From Symbioplanes lichenis (GTDB taxonomy: Bacteria > Actinomycetota > Actinomycetes > Mycobacteriales > Micromonosporaceae): a DNA stretch of 64,000 bases. Below the pieces are notes generated by a model that searched no databases, was not told where the DNA came from, and worked only from the letters and a program-made list of their open reading frames with translations. The position numbers were made by a program, and so were the translations under genes. Where the stretch lies: the NCBI RefSeq assembly GCF_030709675.1, contig NZ_JAUZQD010000010.1, positions 1 to 64,000 on the forward strand, read 5' to 3'. Below are positions 17,739-25,951 of the stretch, one piece after another. The first letter of the stretch is position 1; every line of letters starts with the position of its first letter.

Positions 17739-18242
17739 TCACGGGGCGGCGTCACCGAGCATGTGGGCGCTCATCCAGTCGTAGACCCAGATCCAGGCGG
17801 AGCTGGTCGCCACGCTCCAGTCACCGGTCAGGTCGCGCACCGCACGGACCAGGGCGTGCCCGACGTACGGATAATGCTCGGGCTGGACGCCGTAGTAGCG
17901 CGCGTGGTGCGCGCCCAGCATGCCGAGCATGCGCTCCATGTCGTGCGCGTAGCGGTCGGGCTCGGTCAGCGCCCGGATCCCGTCGAGCAGCGCGCGGCAC
18001 AGCTTCTCGTTCTGCGCCGTCATGTCCGGCGGGAACATGCTCCGGGTCTCCGGCACCAGCTCGAACAGGTGCCGGTAGAACGCCTCGGCCAGCACGACCG
18101 GCCGATCGGCGACCGCGCCCGCGGTGCTCTGCACGATGCGCATCGCCTCGGCGGAGGGACGGCGGTGCGGACCGTGTCGCCGGGGCGCCCCGGGCACGGC
18201 CCCCGACGCGTAACGTGAATCGCGGGGTCCAGACTCGATCAT
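17739..18242 (-). CDS. Single-domain globin of flavohaemoglobin type
   Basis: A 167-aa globin without FAD/NAD domains. It has the flavohaemoglobin-like FYRHLFELVPETRSMF helix B/C region with a B10-position tyrosine, a proximal histidine in LGAHHARYYGVQPEHY (H113), and a PYVGHAL motif. Such globins oxidise NO to nitrate or carry O2. The first 33 residues are low-complexity and atypical; the true start may be the methionine at about 18143, just before the globin fold. Convergent with the NO synthase gene 7 bp away, so a shared NO-related function is likely but inferred. Confidence 0.85.
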   Translation of the reverse strand: MIESGPRDSRYASGAVPGAPRRHGPHRRPSAEAMRIVQSTAGAVADRPVVLAEAFYRHLFELVPETRSMFPPDMTAQNEKLCRALLDGIRALTEPDRYAHDMERMLGMLGAHHARYYGVQPEHYPYVGHALVRAVRDLTGDWSVATSSAWIWVYDWMSAHMLGDAAP

Positions 18243-18426
18243 CGGACCAACCTAACGTGCCCGGTTTGCACCCGCAGCATCGGTACCGGCCTATTTGGTG
18301 GACTACCGGCGGAGTCGTTATTGTTTCGGTCGCCTGCGCCCACCATCGGTCACAGGCCGCACAGACGACCCCGGCCGACCGTCCCCTGTGGCCGCTCCAT
18401 TCGTCGCGACAGCACGGCCGCCCGCT

Positions 18427-18684
18427 TCACGAAATGTTCGACCACCGGACGGTTTTCTGACCGGCGAGCTGATGCCGCAGCCCGGCGAGGTCGACGAGGA
18501 ACGTCATAGCCGTCAGCCGCCCGTCCCGGAGCTCGTAAACGGCGGTCTCCGCGAACGAGACGGCCGCGCCGGTCGGCTCCAGCCCGAGCCACGACGCGAT
18601 CGGAGTGCCCGAGTCGATCAGCCGGACGGCCGCCCGATCGCCGTCGACCAGGAGCTCCTGGATGTCCCACGTCAGGTCGGGCAC
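18427..18684 (-). pseudogene. N-terminally truncated SnoaL-like (NTF2 fold) protein
   Basis: The readable part, VPDLTWDIQELLVDGDRAAV followed by WLGLEPTGAAVSF and a FLVDLAGLRHQL end, is the C-terminal two-thirds of a SnoaL-like ester cyclase. About 45-50 N-terminal residues expected for this fold are absent. Upstream bases in all frames look like unrelated low-complexity sequence leading into the divergent DICT gene. A GTG at 18684 with AAGGAGG close upstream could start a short protein of 85 aa, but a remnant is more likely. Confidence 0.55.
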
Positions 18685-18783
18685 CGCCTCCTTGGATGCG
18701 AGGTCGCCTCCGCGTGTGATGGCTGCGACTGCGCCTTGCCGGCCGGGGTCGCGGGCCCGCCGGGCGGTGCCTAGGCTGCGCGG

Positions 18784-19866
18784 GTGCCGGATGCTGCGGG
18801 AACGGGAAGCCAGACCACCAAGAGTCTCCTCGTGGCGGTGTCGCACGCGATCGAGCGGGCGGCCCTCGCGGCCGCCGAGGACGGGCCGATGGCCGTGGTG
18901 GCGCTCTTCCAGCGGGTGCCCTATCTGAGCCATGAACGCCGGGTCTACGAGCGGATCGCCGAGCGGGCCGCGGTCACGGTCGTGGCGGCCGTCGGCGGGG
19001 ATCCGGCGGTGGATCGGCCCGCGGGCACCGTGCTCGTGCCGCTGGACCAGCGGGAGCCGCTCGCGCGGGAGTGGACGGTCGTCGTGCTCACCCCGCGGTT
19101 CGGGGCCACGCTCGTCGCGCACGACCGGGAGACCGTCGACGCGGGCGCGGAGACGCTGGAGGCGGGCCGGTTGTTCGACGGGCGGTGGAGCATCCGCCGG
19201 GACGATGCCTTGCACGAGTTCCTGCGGTTGCGGCGGGCCCTCGGTGACCGGCTGCCGCCGGCGACTGCCGCGACGATGGACGCCGTGGTGGCTCGGGTGC
19301 GCGAGGTGCCGGCGACACCGGGCGAGAGCCGGGCCGACGCGATGTTCCGGCACATGGCCGGGCGCTCGGGGCGGAGCCGGCCGCCGGCGCGGGAGGCCGA
19401 GGCGCGGTTCGCCACGAGCGAGGAGGTGCGGGACTGGTCGGGCGAGTCGGGGGTGACCGCGTCGGGAGTTCTGCCCGTGGCGATGCTCGGGGTGCGCGTA
19501 CCGGCGGCGCATCGGCTGCCCGCGCAGGCCGGGCGGCGGACGGCGGCGATGCGCGACGAGAGCATGCTGACGATGCTCGGCGAGCTGGCCGGGGCGGCGG
19601 GGCGGGTGACGCGGGTGGACGAGGACGAGTTCCTGGTGCTGATCCCGGGTCTCTCCGGCGACGACGCCGTGCAGCTGGCCCAGCGGGTCAATGTTCAGCT
19701 GGCGGAGGCCGCGGCCCACAACGCGTTCCTGCCCGCCACGGCGACGGTGGCGGTCGCGGTGACCCGGCGGCGGCCGTTGCCGGGGGAGGACGTGCGGCAG
19801 GCGCTGCGGTGGGCGGTCGCGGAGGGCGTCCCGGTGGCGAAGGTGACCGAGCCCGGCCCGGAGTGA
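18784..19866 (+). CDS. DICT sensory domain protein with degenerate GGDEF-like C-terminus
   Basis: A 360-aa cytoplasmic protein. Residues about 13-150 form a DICT domain (SLLVAVSHAIERAALAA, HERRVYERIAERA, then a DQREPLAREWTVV strand region), a sensor module associated with diguanylate cyclases and two-component systems, often in light- or stress-responsive proteins. Residues about 230-355 have the layout of a GGDEF cyclase (VDEDEFLVLIPGL, then AQRVNVQLAEA) but lack the GGDEF signature, so it is probably a c-di-GMP- or GTP-sensing relic. Convergent with a GGDEF-EAL gene 65 bp away, suggesting a common second-messenger circuit. Confidence 0.75.
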   Translation: MPDAAGTGSQTTKSLLVAVSHAIERAALAAAEDGPMAVVALFQRVPYLSHERRVYERIAERAAVTVVAAVGGDPAVDRPAGTVLVPLDQREPLAREWTVVVLTPRFGATLVAHDRETVDAGAETLEAGRLFDGRWSIRRDDALHEFLRLRRALGDRLPPATAATMDAVVARVREVPATPGESRADAMFRHMAGRSGRSRPPAREAEARFATSEEVRDWSGESGVTASGVLPVAMLGVRVPAAHRLPAQAGRRTAAMRDESMLTMLGELAGAAGRVTRVDEDEFLVLIPGLSGDDAVQLAQRVNVQLAEAAAHNAFLPATATVAVAVTRRRPLPGEDVRQALRWAVAEGVPVAKVTEPGPE

Positions 19867-19899
19867 CCGCGGCCGGGCGTCCGGGACCGGGCGGCTCGC

Positions 19900-19943
19900 G
19901 GGCCGCGCGTCAGTGACCGCCGGGCCGCGCGTCAGTGACCGCC
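19900..19943. repeat. Perfect 22-bp tandem duplication at the GGDEF-EAL 3' end
   Basis: Two identical 22-bp copies (19900-19921 and 19922-19943), with a partial third beginning at 19944. On the minus strand each contains the end of the cyclase gene with its TGA stop; the true stop is in the copy at 19932-19934. Confidence 0.92.
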
Positions 19944-22181
19944 GGGCCGGGCCGGCGCCAGGAAGTCGGCGAGCGCTTCGCCCGGCATCGGCCGCGCGAA
20001 GTGGTAGCCCTGGCCGTAGACGCAGCCCATCTCGACCAGGCACCGGGCCTGCCCGGCGGTCTCGATGCCCTCGGCGACCACCTTGAGCCGGTACGCGTGG
20101 GCGAGCCGCACCACGGCGTCCGCGATCGCGTACGCGTCGGGGTCGGTGTCGATGGCCGAGACGAAGGAGCGGTCCATCTTCAGCACGCTGACCGGCAGGG
20201 TCCGCAGGTAGTTGAGCGCGGCGTAGCCGGTGCCGAAGTCGTCGATCGAGATGCCGATGCCGCGGTCGCGCAGCTCGCTCAGGCGGGCCACGGTCTGCTC
20301 GTCGGGCTGCAGCACCACGCTCTCGGTCAGCTCCAGCACCAGGCGCTCGGCCGGGAAGCCGGTCTCGTCCAAAATGCCGCCGATCGTCTCGACCAGCCCG
20401 GGCTGGACGACCTGCTTGGCGGAGAGGTTGACGCTCAGCTTGACGGGCCACGGGGCCGCCTGGCGGCAGGCCTCGCGCAGCACCCACTCGCCGATCGGGA
20501 TGACCGCGCCGGTCTCCTCGGCCAGCTCGATGAAGGCGCCGGGGTAGAGCAGGCCGCGCTCCGGGTGGTTCCAGCGGACGAGGGCCTCGACCGCGACGCA
20601 GTCGCCGCCGGACAGGTCGACCACGGGCTGGAAGTGCACGACCAGCTCGTTGTTCTCGACGGCCCGCCACAGCTCGGCGTCGCGGGCGCGGGTGTCGAGG
20701 TCCGGGGTGTAGACGCGGTAGTGCCCGCGGCCGGCCCGCTTGGCCGCGTACATGGCGACGTCGGCGTGCGCCAGCAACTGTTCCGCGTCCAGGACGCCCT
20801 CCTCGTGGAAGGCGACGCCGACGCTGGCCTCGACGTGGAGCAGCTGGTTGCCGAAGACGACCGGCGTGCGCAGGGCGTCGACCAGCCGCTGGGCGATGCC
20901 CTCGGCGGCCGCCCGGTTCGGCAGCGCGGGCAGCACGACGGCGAACTCGTCGCCGCCGAGGCGCCCGGCGGTGTCGCCCGACCGGATCACGGCCCGCAGC
21001 GCCGCCGCCACGCCCAGGAGGACGGCGTCGCCGGCGTCGTGCCCGTACGCGTCGTTGATCGGCTTGAACCGGTCGAGGTCGATGAGCAGGACGGCGCCGT
21101 GCCGGCCGTCGCGCACCGGCTGGCGGGTCAGCCCGGCCAGGCTCTCGGTGATGAGCGCCCGGTTGGACAGCCCGGTGAGCGGGTCGGTGACGGCCAGGCG
21201 GCGGTTCTCGCGCTGGGCGAACACCTGCCGGGCGATCACGAGCGCGGTCAGCACCACGGCGCCCAGGATCATCCCGCCGAGGGGATAGAGCGACTGCTCC
21301 CGGGCCACGAACGCCAGCAGCGCGTACGCGAACGCGATCGCCCCGTACGGCAGCCAGCTGACCCGCCCCCGGCGCCCGCGCCCCTCCTGCGCCGAAGCGC
21401 CCGGGACCATGCGGCGGTACACGGCGAGCAGCGAGAAGAAGGTGCCCGCCGCCCACAGCAGGAACGGCCAGTCGCCGGGGCCGAAGAACACCCCGAACTG
21501 CACCAGGGCGATGGTGTAGCTGCTGTCGGCGACCACCTTGAGGCCCATGGACGCGCCCAGCAGCCCGACCGCCGCCCCCGCCTCGGGACGGCGCAGGACC
21601 AGCGTGATCAGGGCGAAGACCAGCAGCAGGTCGAGCACCGGCACGCCGGCCGAGAAGGCGATCACCACCGGGTCGACGCCGGGCACCTCGAGCAGCGGGC
21701 CGATCTCCACGTACCAGAGGGCCATGCAGGCGCCCGCCACGACGATCAGCGCGTCGATCAGCAGCTTGAGGCGGTCGGTGCGGCTCCGGCGCTCGGCCGG
21801 CAGGAGCAGCAGCCCGGCGACCACGAACGGGATCGCCAGGAGGAACATGTGATCGGGCACGCTGGGGAAGCTGATCGGGCCGCCGCCGAGGTGCTGGATC
21901 AGCGAGGCGCCGTTCCCGGCGACCTGCAGCAGGAAGGACACCTCCAGCAGCAGCCAGGCCCGGCGCTCCCGGGAGTCCAGCCCGCCGCGCAGCACCAGCC
22001 TCAGCCCGAGCGCCGCGGTCAGCGCGGTGACCGGCAGCTGCGCCGAGTTGTTGAGCAGTTGCGCGAGGGCGTCGCCGCCCCAGCCGGTGACGGATTGCAC
22101 AAGAATCGAGCTGAGCAGGACTCCCGCGCCCCACACGGCCGCCGTCAGCCACCGGGAGGGGCGCTTGTGCACGTCTGCCAT
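19932..22181 (-). CDS. Membrane GGDEF-EAL c-di-GMP cyclase/phosphodiesterase
   Basis: A 749-aa membrane protein. The first 330 or so residues hold about eight to ten hydrophobic helices forming a membrane sensor. A GGDEF domain follows, with an intact RLGGDEF active site and an RSGD inhibitory-site motif five residues upstream. The EAL domain keeps EALVRW, NLSAKQ, ELTES, DDFGTGY and the catalytic glutamate of VAEGIE. Both activities could therefore be functional. The ATG at 22181 starts the hydrophobic region. Convergent with the DICT-domain gene. Confidence 0.92.
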   Translation of the reverse strand: MADVHKRPSRWLTAAVWGAGVLLSSILVQSVTGWGGDALAQLLNNSAQLPVTALTAALGLRLVLRGGLDSRERRAWLLLEVSFLLQVAGNGASLIQHLGGGPISFPSVPDHMFLLAIPFVVAGLLLLPAERRSRTDRLKLLIDALIVVAGACMALWYVEIGPLLEVPGVDPVVIAFSAGVPVLDLLLVFALITLVLRRPEAGAAVGLLGASMGLKVVADSSYTIALVQFGVFFGPGDWPFLLWAAGTFFSLLAVYRRMVPGASAQEGRGRRGRVSWLPYGAIAFAYALLAFVAREQSLYPLGGMILGAVVLTALVIARQVFAQRENRRLAVTDPLTGLSNRALITESLAGLTRQPVRDGRHGAVLLIDLDRFKPINDAYGHDAGDAVLLGVAAALRAVIRSGDTAGRLGGDEFAVVLPALPNRAAAEGIAQRLVDALRTPVVFGNQLLHVEASVGVAFHEEGVLDAEQLLAHADVAMYAAKRAGRGHYRVYTPDLDTRARDAELWRAVENNELVVHFQPVVDLSGGDCVAVEALVRWNHPERGLLYPGAFIELAEETGAVIPIGEWVLREACRQAAPWPVKLSVNLSAKQVVQPGLVETIGGILDETGFPAERLVLELTESVVLQPDEQTVARLSELRDRGIGISIDDFGTGYAALNYLRTLPVSVLKMDRSFVSAIDTDPDAYAIADAVVRLAHAYRLKVVAEGIETAGQARCLVEMGCVYGQGYHFARPMPGEALADFLAPARPGGH

Positions 22182-22219
22182 GTCTGTCTGTTCGGCATCG
22201 GGGGCCGGGAGCAAAGAAC

Positions 22220-24214
22220 TCAGAGCGGGTCGAGCGCGACCTCCGACAGCGGGCTGCTCACGCAGGTCCGCACCTGGTCGTCCGGGGCGGGCGGCGTCAC
22301 CCGGCCGCTGCGCAGGCGCATGACGCACTCCCCGCAGCTTCCGACCGTGCAGGAGAAGGGCATCTCCAGCCCGGCGTCGAGCCCGGCGTCGAGCAGCGTC
22401 TGCCCGGGCTCGACCACCACCGGGCCGAGGGCGCCGACAGTCATCTTCTGCGGCTCGGTCGTCGCTTCCGCGCTGGCGGCACCGAGGAAACGCTCGCTGT
22501 GCACCAGCTCGTCCGGGACCCCGAGCTCGCCCAGCACGCCCTGGACCGTGTCCGTCAGCGCGTCCGGGCCGCAGACGTAATAGTGCGTCTCCGGCTTCGT
22601 CGTCAGGCTCGCGACCCACCGGCGTACGCCCTCCGCGCCGAGCCGCCCGTCGCGCGCGCTGAGCACGTGGGTGACCGACAGCCGTCCCGGGCGCTCGCGA
22701 GCCAGCCGGGCCAGTTCGTCCGCGAAGATGATCTCGTCCTCGGTGCGGCTGCTGTAGAGCAGGGCGATCCGGCCGGTCGTCGCGGCCCGGATCATGCTCA
22801 TCATCGGGGTGATGCCGCTGCCCGCCGCGACGAGCACGAGATCGTCGGCGGCGGGGTGGAAGGTGCCGGACGGGCCCAGCACCGCGACCCGGTCCCCGGG
22901 GCGGAGCGCGGTGTGGACGTGACCCGAGAAGCGCCCGTCCGCCACCCGCTTGACGGTCAGTTCGAGCCGGGGTGAGCCGGGCGCCGACGAGGCCGAGTAC
23001 GCGCGCCGCACCGGCCGGCCGTCGATGTCGGTGACGAGCGTGAAGTACTGGCCGGGGCGGAAGTCGAAGGGGCGGTCGTCCTCGAGCACGAGGGTGACGG
23101 TGCTCGGCGTCTCCCGGCGCACCTCGGTGAGGCGTACCTCCCGCAGGGGATCTGGCACCGCGGGGCCGGTGCGGGCGGTCGGCAGGGTGACCGCGTCGTA
23201 GCCCTCCTTGCGCAGCCCCGAGCGGTAGGCCCTGTTCATGGCCAGGCGCATGAGCCGGGACACGCCCGGAACGGCGAGGAGCTTCTTCACGAGGGGCCGC
23301 GCCGACCCGATCGCGAGGTGGTCGCCGCCCATCGCCAGCAGGTCCGGCGCCGGGCCGAGCCCGAGGTGCGCGCCGGGGCTCCACAACCGGGCCCGGGACA
23401 CGGCGTCGCTGGCGGTCACCTCCGCGTGCTCGACGTCGACGAGCAGGGCCAGGTGCGGGGGCAGGCCCCGCAGGGCCAGCGTCGCCAGCAGCGCCGGGTC
23501 GTCGGTGACGGCGGCCCGCCCGCGTACGTGCAGCACGCCGCTGCGCCCCGGAACCAGCGCCGCGAGCGACAGCCGGTCGTCCCGCACGAGGTTGTGCAGC
23601 GTGTCGGTGCGCTTGTTGCCCCGGCGGTCGGGGATGACGAGCGTGCGGCCGTCGAGGATCCGCGCCACCGCCCCCTGGTCGCCGCGCGGGCTGGTGTCCG
23701 AGCCACCCTCGGTGTCCCAGGTGGAGAGGGCGAGGAAGGGCGCCGCCGCCAGGAAGCCGGCCACCCCGGGCGCCCGGAGCGGCCCGTCGCCCGCGATCTC
23801 CGCCGCCGGTGGTGCCCCGGCGGGCGGCTCCCACAGGCCGGCCCGCAGGACGGCTTGCGCGCAGTGGACGTACGCCTCCTGGATCTGGACCGTCGTCCCG
23901 CTCATCGTGCCGTTGACCCGCAGGACCTCGCCCACGCCGGGCAGCAGGAAGAAGAACGACACCGGACCGTACGCGTCGCCGGCCCCCGGAACCGACATGC
24001 GCGTGGGCGACAGCACCCGCGCGAAGCCCGGCGCGCCGCCGATGAAGGTGGTGTGGCTCGTGCCGCCGGCGTCGCGGTAGCCGAACGCGGCGACCGGGCT
24101 CCGGGCGAGAACCGCGCGGCAGCCGTCGTCGAGGAACGTGATGGTCTTGAGCATGATCATGGCGGCCGGCTTGCCGACGACCGACTCGATCTGATCAGCG
24201 GAGGTGAGCCGCAC
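22220..24214 (-). CDS. PNPOx-like / ferredoxin reductase / [2Fe-2S] ferredoxin fusion
   Basis: A 664-aa cytoplasmic fusion. An N-terminal unit (about 1-120) of the pyridoxamine-5'-phosphate oxidase/split-barrel type precedes a second PNPOx-like domain (about 140-340) with SPRGDQGAVARIL and RRGNKRTDTLHNLV. A ferredoxin-NAD(P) reductase module follows, with FAD motif RAYSASSAP and nucleotide motif GSGITPMMSMI. A plant-type ferredoxin at the C-terminus ligates its cluster through CTVGSCGEC and a distal cysteine. Likely an electron-transfer chain delivering electrons to or from a flavin site. Divergent from a TetR regulator that probably controls it. Confidence 0.85.
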   Translation of the reverse strand: MRLTSADQIESVVGKPAAMIMLKTITFLDDGCRAVLARSPVAAFGYRDAGGTSHTTFIGGAPGFARVLSPTRMSVPGAGDAYGPVSFFFLLPGVGEVLRVNGTMSGTTVQIQEAYVHCAQAVLRAGLWEPPAGAPPAAEIAGDGPLRAPGVAGFLAAAPFLALSTWDTEGGSDTSPRGDQGAVARILDGRTLVIPDRRGNKRTDTLHNLVRDDRLSLAALVPGRSGVLHVRGRAAVTDDPALLATLALRGLPPHLALLVDVEHAEVTASDAVSRARLWSPGAHLGLGPAPDLLAMGGDHLAIGSARPLVKKLLAVPGVSRLMRLAMNRAYRSGLRKEGYDAVTLPTARTGPAVPDPLREVRLTEVRRETPSTVTLVLEDDRPFDFRPGQYFTLVTDIDGRPVRRAYSASSAPGSPRLELTVKRVADGRFSGHVHTALRPGDRVAVLGPSGTFHPAADDLVLVAAGSGITPMMSMIRAATTGRIALLYSSRTEDEIIFADELARLARERPGRLSVTHVLSARDGRLGAEGVRRWVASLTTKPETHYYVCGPDALTDTVQGVLGELGVPDELVHSERFLGAASAEATTEPQKMTVGALGPVVVEPGQTLLDAGLDAGLEMPFSCTVGSCGECVMRLRSGRVTPPAPDDQVRTCVSSPLSEVALDPL

Positions 24215-24315
24215 GGGTTCTCCTCACGGCCGGGGGCGGACCGGCCGAGGCGCCAGTAGCCGATGAACGAGCTGCCGCGCCGGGGCACGCGCTCTTGTTC
24301 TCGCAGTTCATGGCA

Positions 24316-24331
24316 CTATTGTGAGTAATAG
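24316..24331. promoter_or_regulatory. Candidate TetR operator in the divergent promoter
   Basis: CTATTGTGAGTAATAG is an imperfect palindrome (CTATT...AATAG) in an AT-rich island between the fusion oxidoreductase gene and the TetR gene. Position and form fit an autoregulatory TetR site, but this rests on symmetry only. Confidence 0.4.
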
Positions 24332-24378
24332 CTCAGGTCTTTGGCTACTCGCTTTTGCCCGCCCCGGAGGAGCGCCGC

Positions 24379-24999
24379 ATGCCCGCTGACGATCGCCGTC
24401 TTCAGCCACGTCGCAAGCCCTCGCAGGTGCGCGCCGAGCTCACCCGCGAGCGGATCCTCACCGCGGCTGCTCACGTTTTCGCCGAGCACGGCTACGCCGC
24501 CGGCACCACGAATCGCATCGCCGAGCGGGCCCGCATCTCCATCGGCTCGCTCTACCAGTACTTCCCGAACAAGGACGCCATCCTCGCCGCGCTGCTCATC
24601 CAGCACATCGATCGCGGCGCCTGGGCCCAGGCGGACCGGCTCGACCTGTCCCCGGGCAGCCTCAAGGCCACCGTCCGCGCCCTGGTCCGCGACGCGATCG
24701 ACCACCACCGCGACGATCCCCGCCTGCTCCGCATCATGATCGAGGAGGCGCCGCTCTCCCAGGAGCTCCTCGACACGATCGACAGCCACCAGAAGCTCCG
24801 CGTGGCCCAGGTCCGCGACCTGCTCGCCCGCCACCCGGACGTCCGCGTCCGCGACCTCGACACCGCCGCCAACCTCATCAACTTCACGGTCGAGATCAAC
24901 ACCCACCGTCTCATGGCCGACCCGCACGCGCCCGCGGTCGAGACCTTCGAGAGCGAGCTGATCGACATGGTGACCCGTTACCTCGCCGGCTCCGAGTGA
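24379..24999 (+). CDS. TetR family transcriptional regulator
   Basis: A 206-aa TetR regulator. The N-terminal HTH has the canonical pattern RERILTAAAHVFAEHGYAAG, TTNRIAERARISIGSLYQYF and PNKDAILAALL; the ligand-binding C-terminal part is all helical. The ATG at 24379 is preceded by GGAGGAG; the frame is open further upstream but without a better site. Divergent from the PNPOx/reductase/ferredoxin fusion gene, its most likely target. Confidence 0.88.
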   Translation: MPADDRRLQPRRKPSQVRAELTRERILTAAAHVFAEHGYAAGTTNRIAERARISIGSLYQYFPNKDAILAALLIQHIDRGAWAQADRLDLSPGSLKATVRALVRDAIDHHRDDPRLLRIMIEEAPLSQELLDTIDSHQKLRVAQVRDLLARHPDVRVRDLDTAANLINFTVEINTHRLMADPHAPAVETFESELIDMVTRYLAGSE

Positions 25000-25075
25000 A
25001 CCCCGGGCCCTCCGCACCGCGCCGCGAGGCGGAAGCTGGGCCCGGCGGCGGCCGCCTTGATCCGCGGGACGGACC

Positions 25076-25477
25076 CTAGCGGCGGTTGGCCACGGCCGGC
25101 GGGATCGGCCGGTCGGTGTCGTGGGCTGCCCGGGCCGCCCGGATGTCGCCGGCGTGGCGGCGGACCCAGAGGGCGAGCTCCACCACCTGCGGGGTCACTT
25201 CGGCGCCGAGCTCCGTCAGAGCGTACGTGGTCTGCATCGGCACGGTGCCGGTCACCGACCGCCGCACGAAGCCGTCGCGGGTCAAGGTGCGCAGCGTCTG
25301 GGCGAGCATCTTCTCGCTGACGCCCTGGATGCCGCCCGCCAGCTCCGCGAACCGGTGCGGCCGGACCCGCAGGGCGCCCAGCACCAGGACCGCCCACCGG
25401 CTGGTGAGGGAGTCGAAAACCGGCCGCCCCTCGCAGTCGGCGGCGAAGACCTCGGGCGGCAGGGCCGGCCCACGCAT
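25076..25477 (-). CDS. HxlR family transcriptional regulator
   Basis: A 133-aa winged-helix regulator of HxlR (MarR-like) type: SRWAVLVLGALRVRPHRFAE, GVSEKMLAQTLRTLTRDGFV, then YALTELG in the wing. Many members sense quinones or aldehydes; the ligand is unknown here. Divergent from the remnant of an alpha/beta hydrolase gene, presumably its former target. Confidence 0.88.
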   Translation of the reverse strand: MRGPALPPEVFAADCEGRPVFDSLTSRWAVLVLGALRVRPHRFAELAGGIQGVSEKMLAQTLRTLTRDGFVRRSVTGTVPMQTTYALTELGAEVTPQVVELALWVRRHAGDIRAARAAHDTDRPIPPAVANRR

Positions 25478-25561
25478 CGGACGACCTTACCTCGAAGTGC
25501 GTTCTTCCCGCCCCTGACCTGCGTGGATAGCGTCGTCCCAGCGATCGGGAGGAGAGACGCG

Positions 25562-25950
25562 ATGACCACGTACGTACTGGTGGCCGGGGCCGGGCTGGGC
25601 GGATGGGTGTGGCGGAAGGTGCGCCGGCTGCTGGAGGCCGAGGGGCACTCCGTCCACACCCCGAGCCTGACCGGCGAGGGTGACCGGGTGCATCTGCTGA
25701 CCGCGGACGTCGACCTGGAGACGCACGTGCGCGACGTCAGCAACATCCTGACGTACGACGATCTGACCGAGGTGGTGCTCGTCGGGCACAGCTACGGCGG
25801 GGGCGTCGTGACGGGAGTGGCGGATCGGGTCCCCGGCCGGATCGCGCGGCTGGAGAGCGGGTGGCGGGTCGATACTTCGAGATCGACGGGCCGCACGCGC
25901 TCATGGTCGTCGCTCCCGAGGCCGTCGCGGCCCTGCTGACCCAGGCGTGA
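25562..25950 (+). pseudogene. Alpha/beta hydrolase with internal deletion and frameshift
   Basis: The ATG at 25562, preceded by GGGAGGAGAGACG, opens a normal alpha/beta hydrolase: YVLVAGAGLGGWVWRKV, a helix, and the nucleophile elbow VGHSYGG. Reading stays sensible to RIARLE (about base 25856). It then becomes low-complexity, while another frame reads AGRYFEIDGPHALMVVAPEA and VAALLTQA with a stop at 25948-25950. That segment is the end of such a hydrolase, including the catalytic histidine in DGPHALMV. Roughly 110 central residues with the acid residue are gone. HxlR is divergent; GH76 is convergent one base away. Confidence 0.8.
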
Positions 25951-25951
25951 G

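Noticed and set aside
18427..22152. A 1241-codon minus-strand frame
   Set aside because: Everything before the SnoaL-like tail is Arg/Gly/Pro-rich shadow coding of the DICT and cyclase genes.
19932..23834. A 1300-codon open frame continuing upstream of the GGDEF-EAL gene
   Set aside because: The upstream part is the antisense-like frame of the fusion oxidoreductase gene; the real start is the ATG at 22181.
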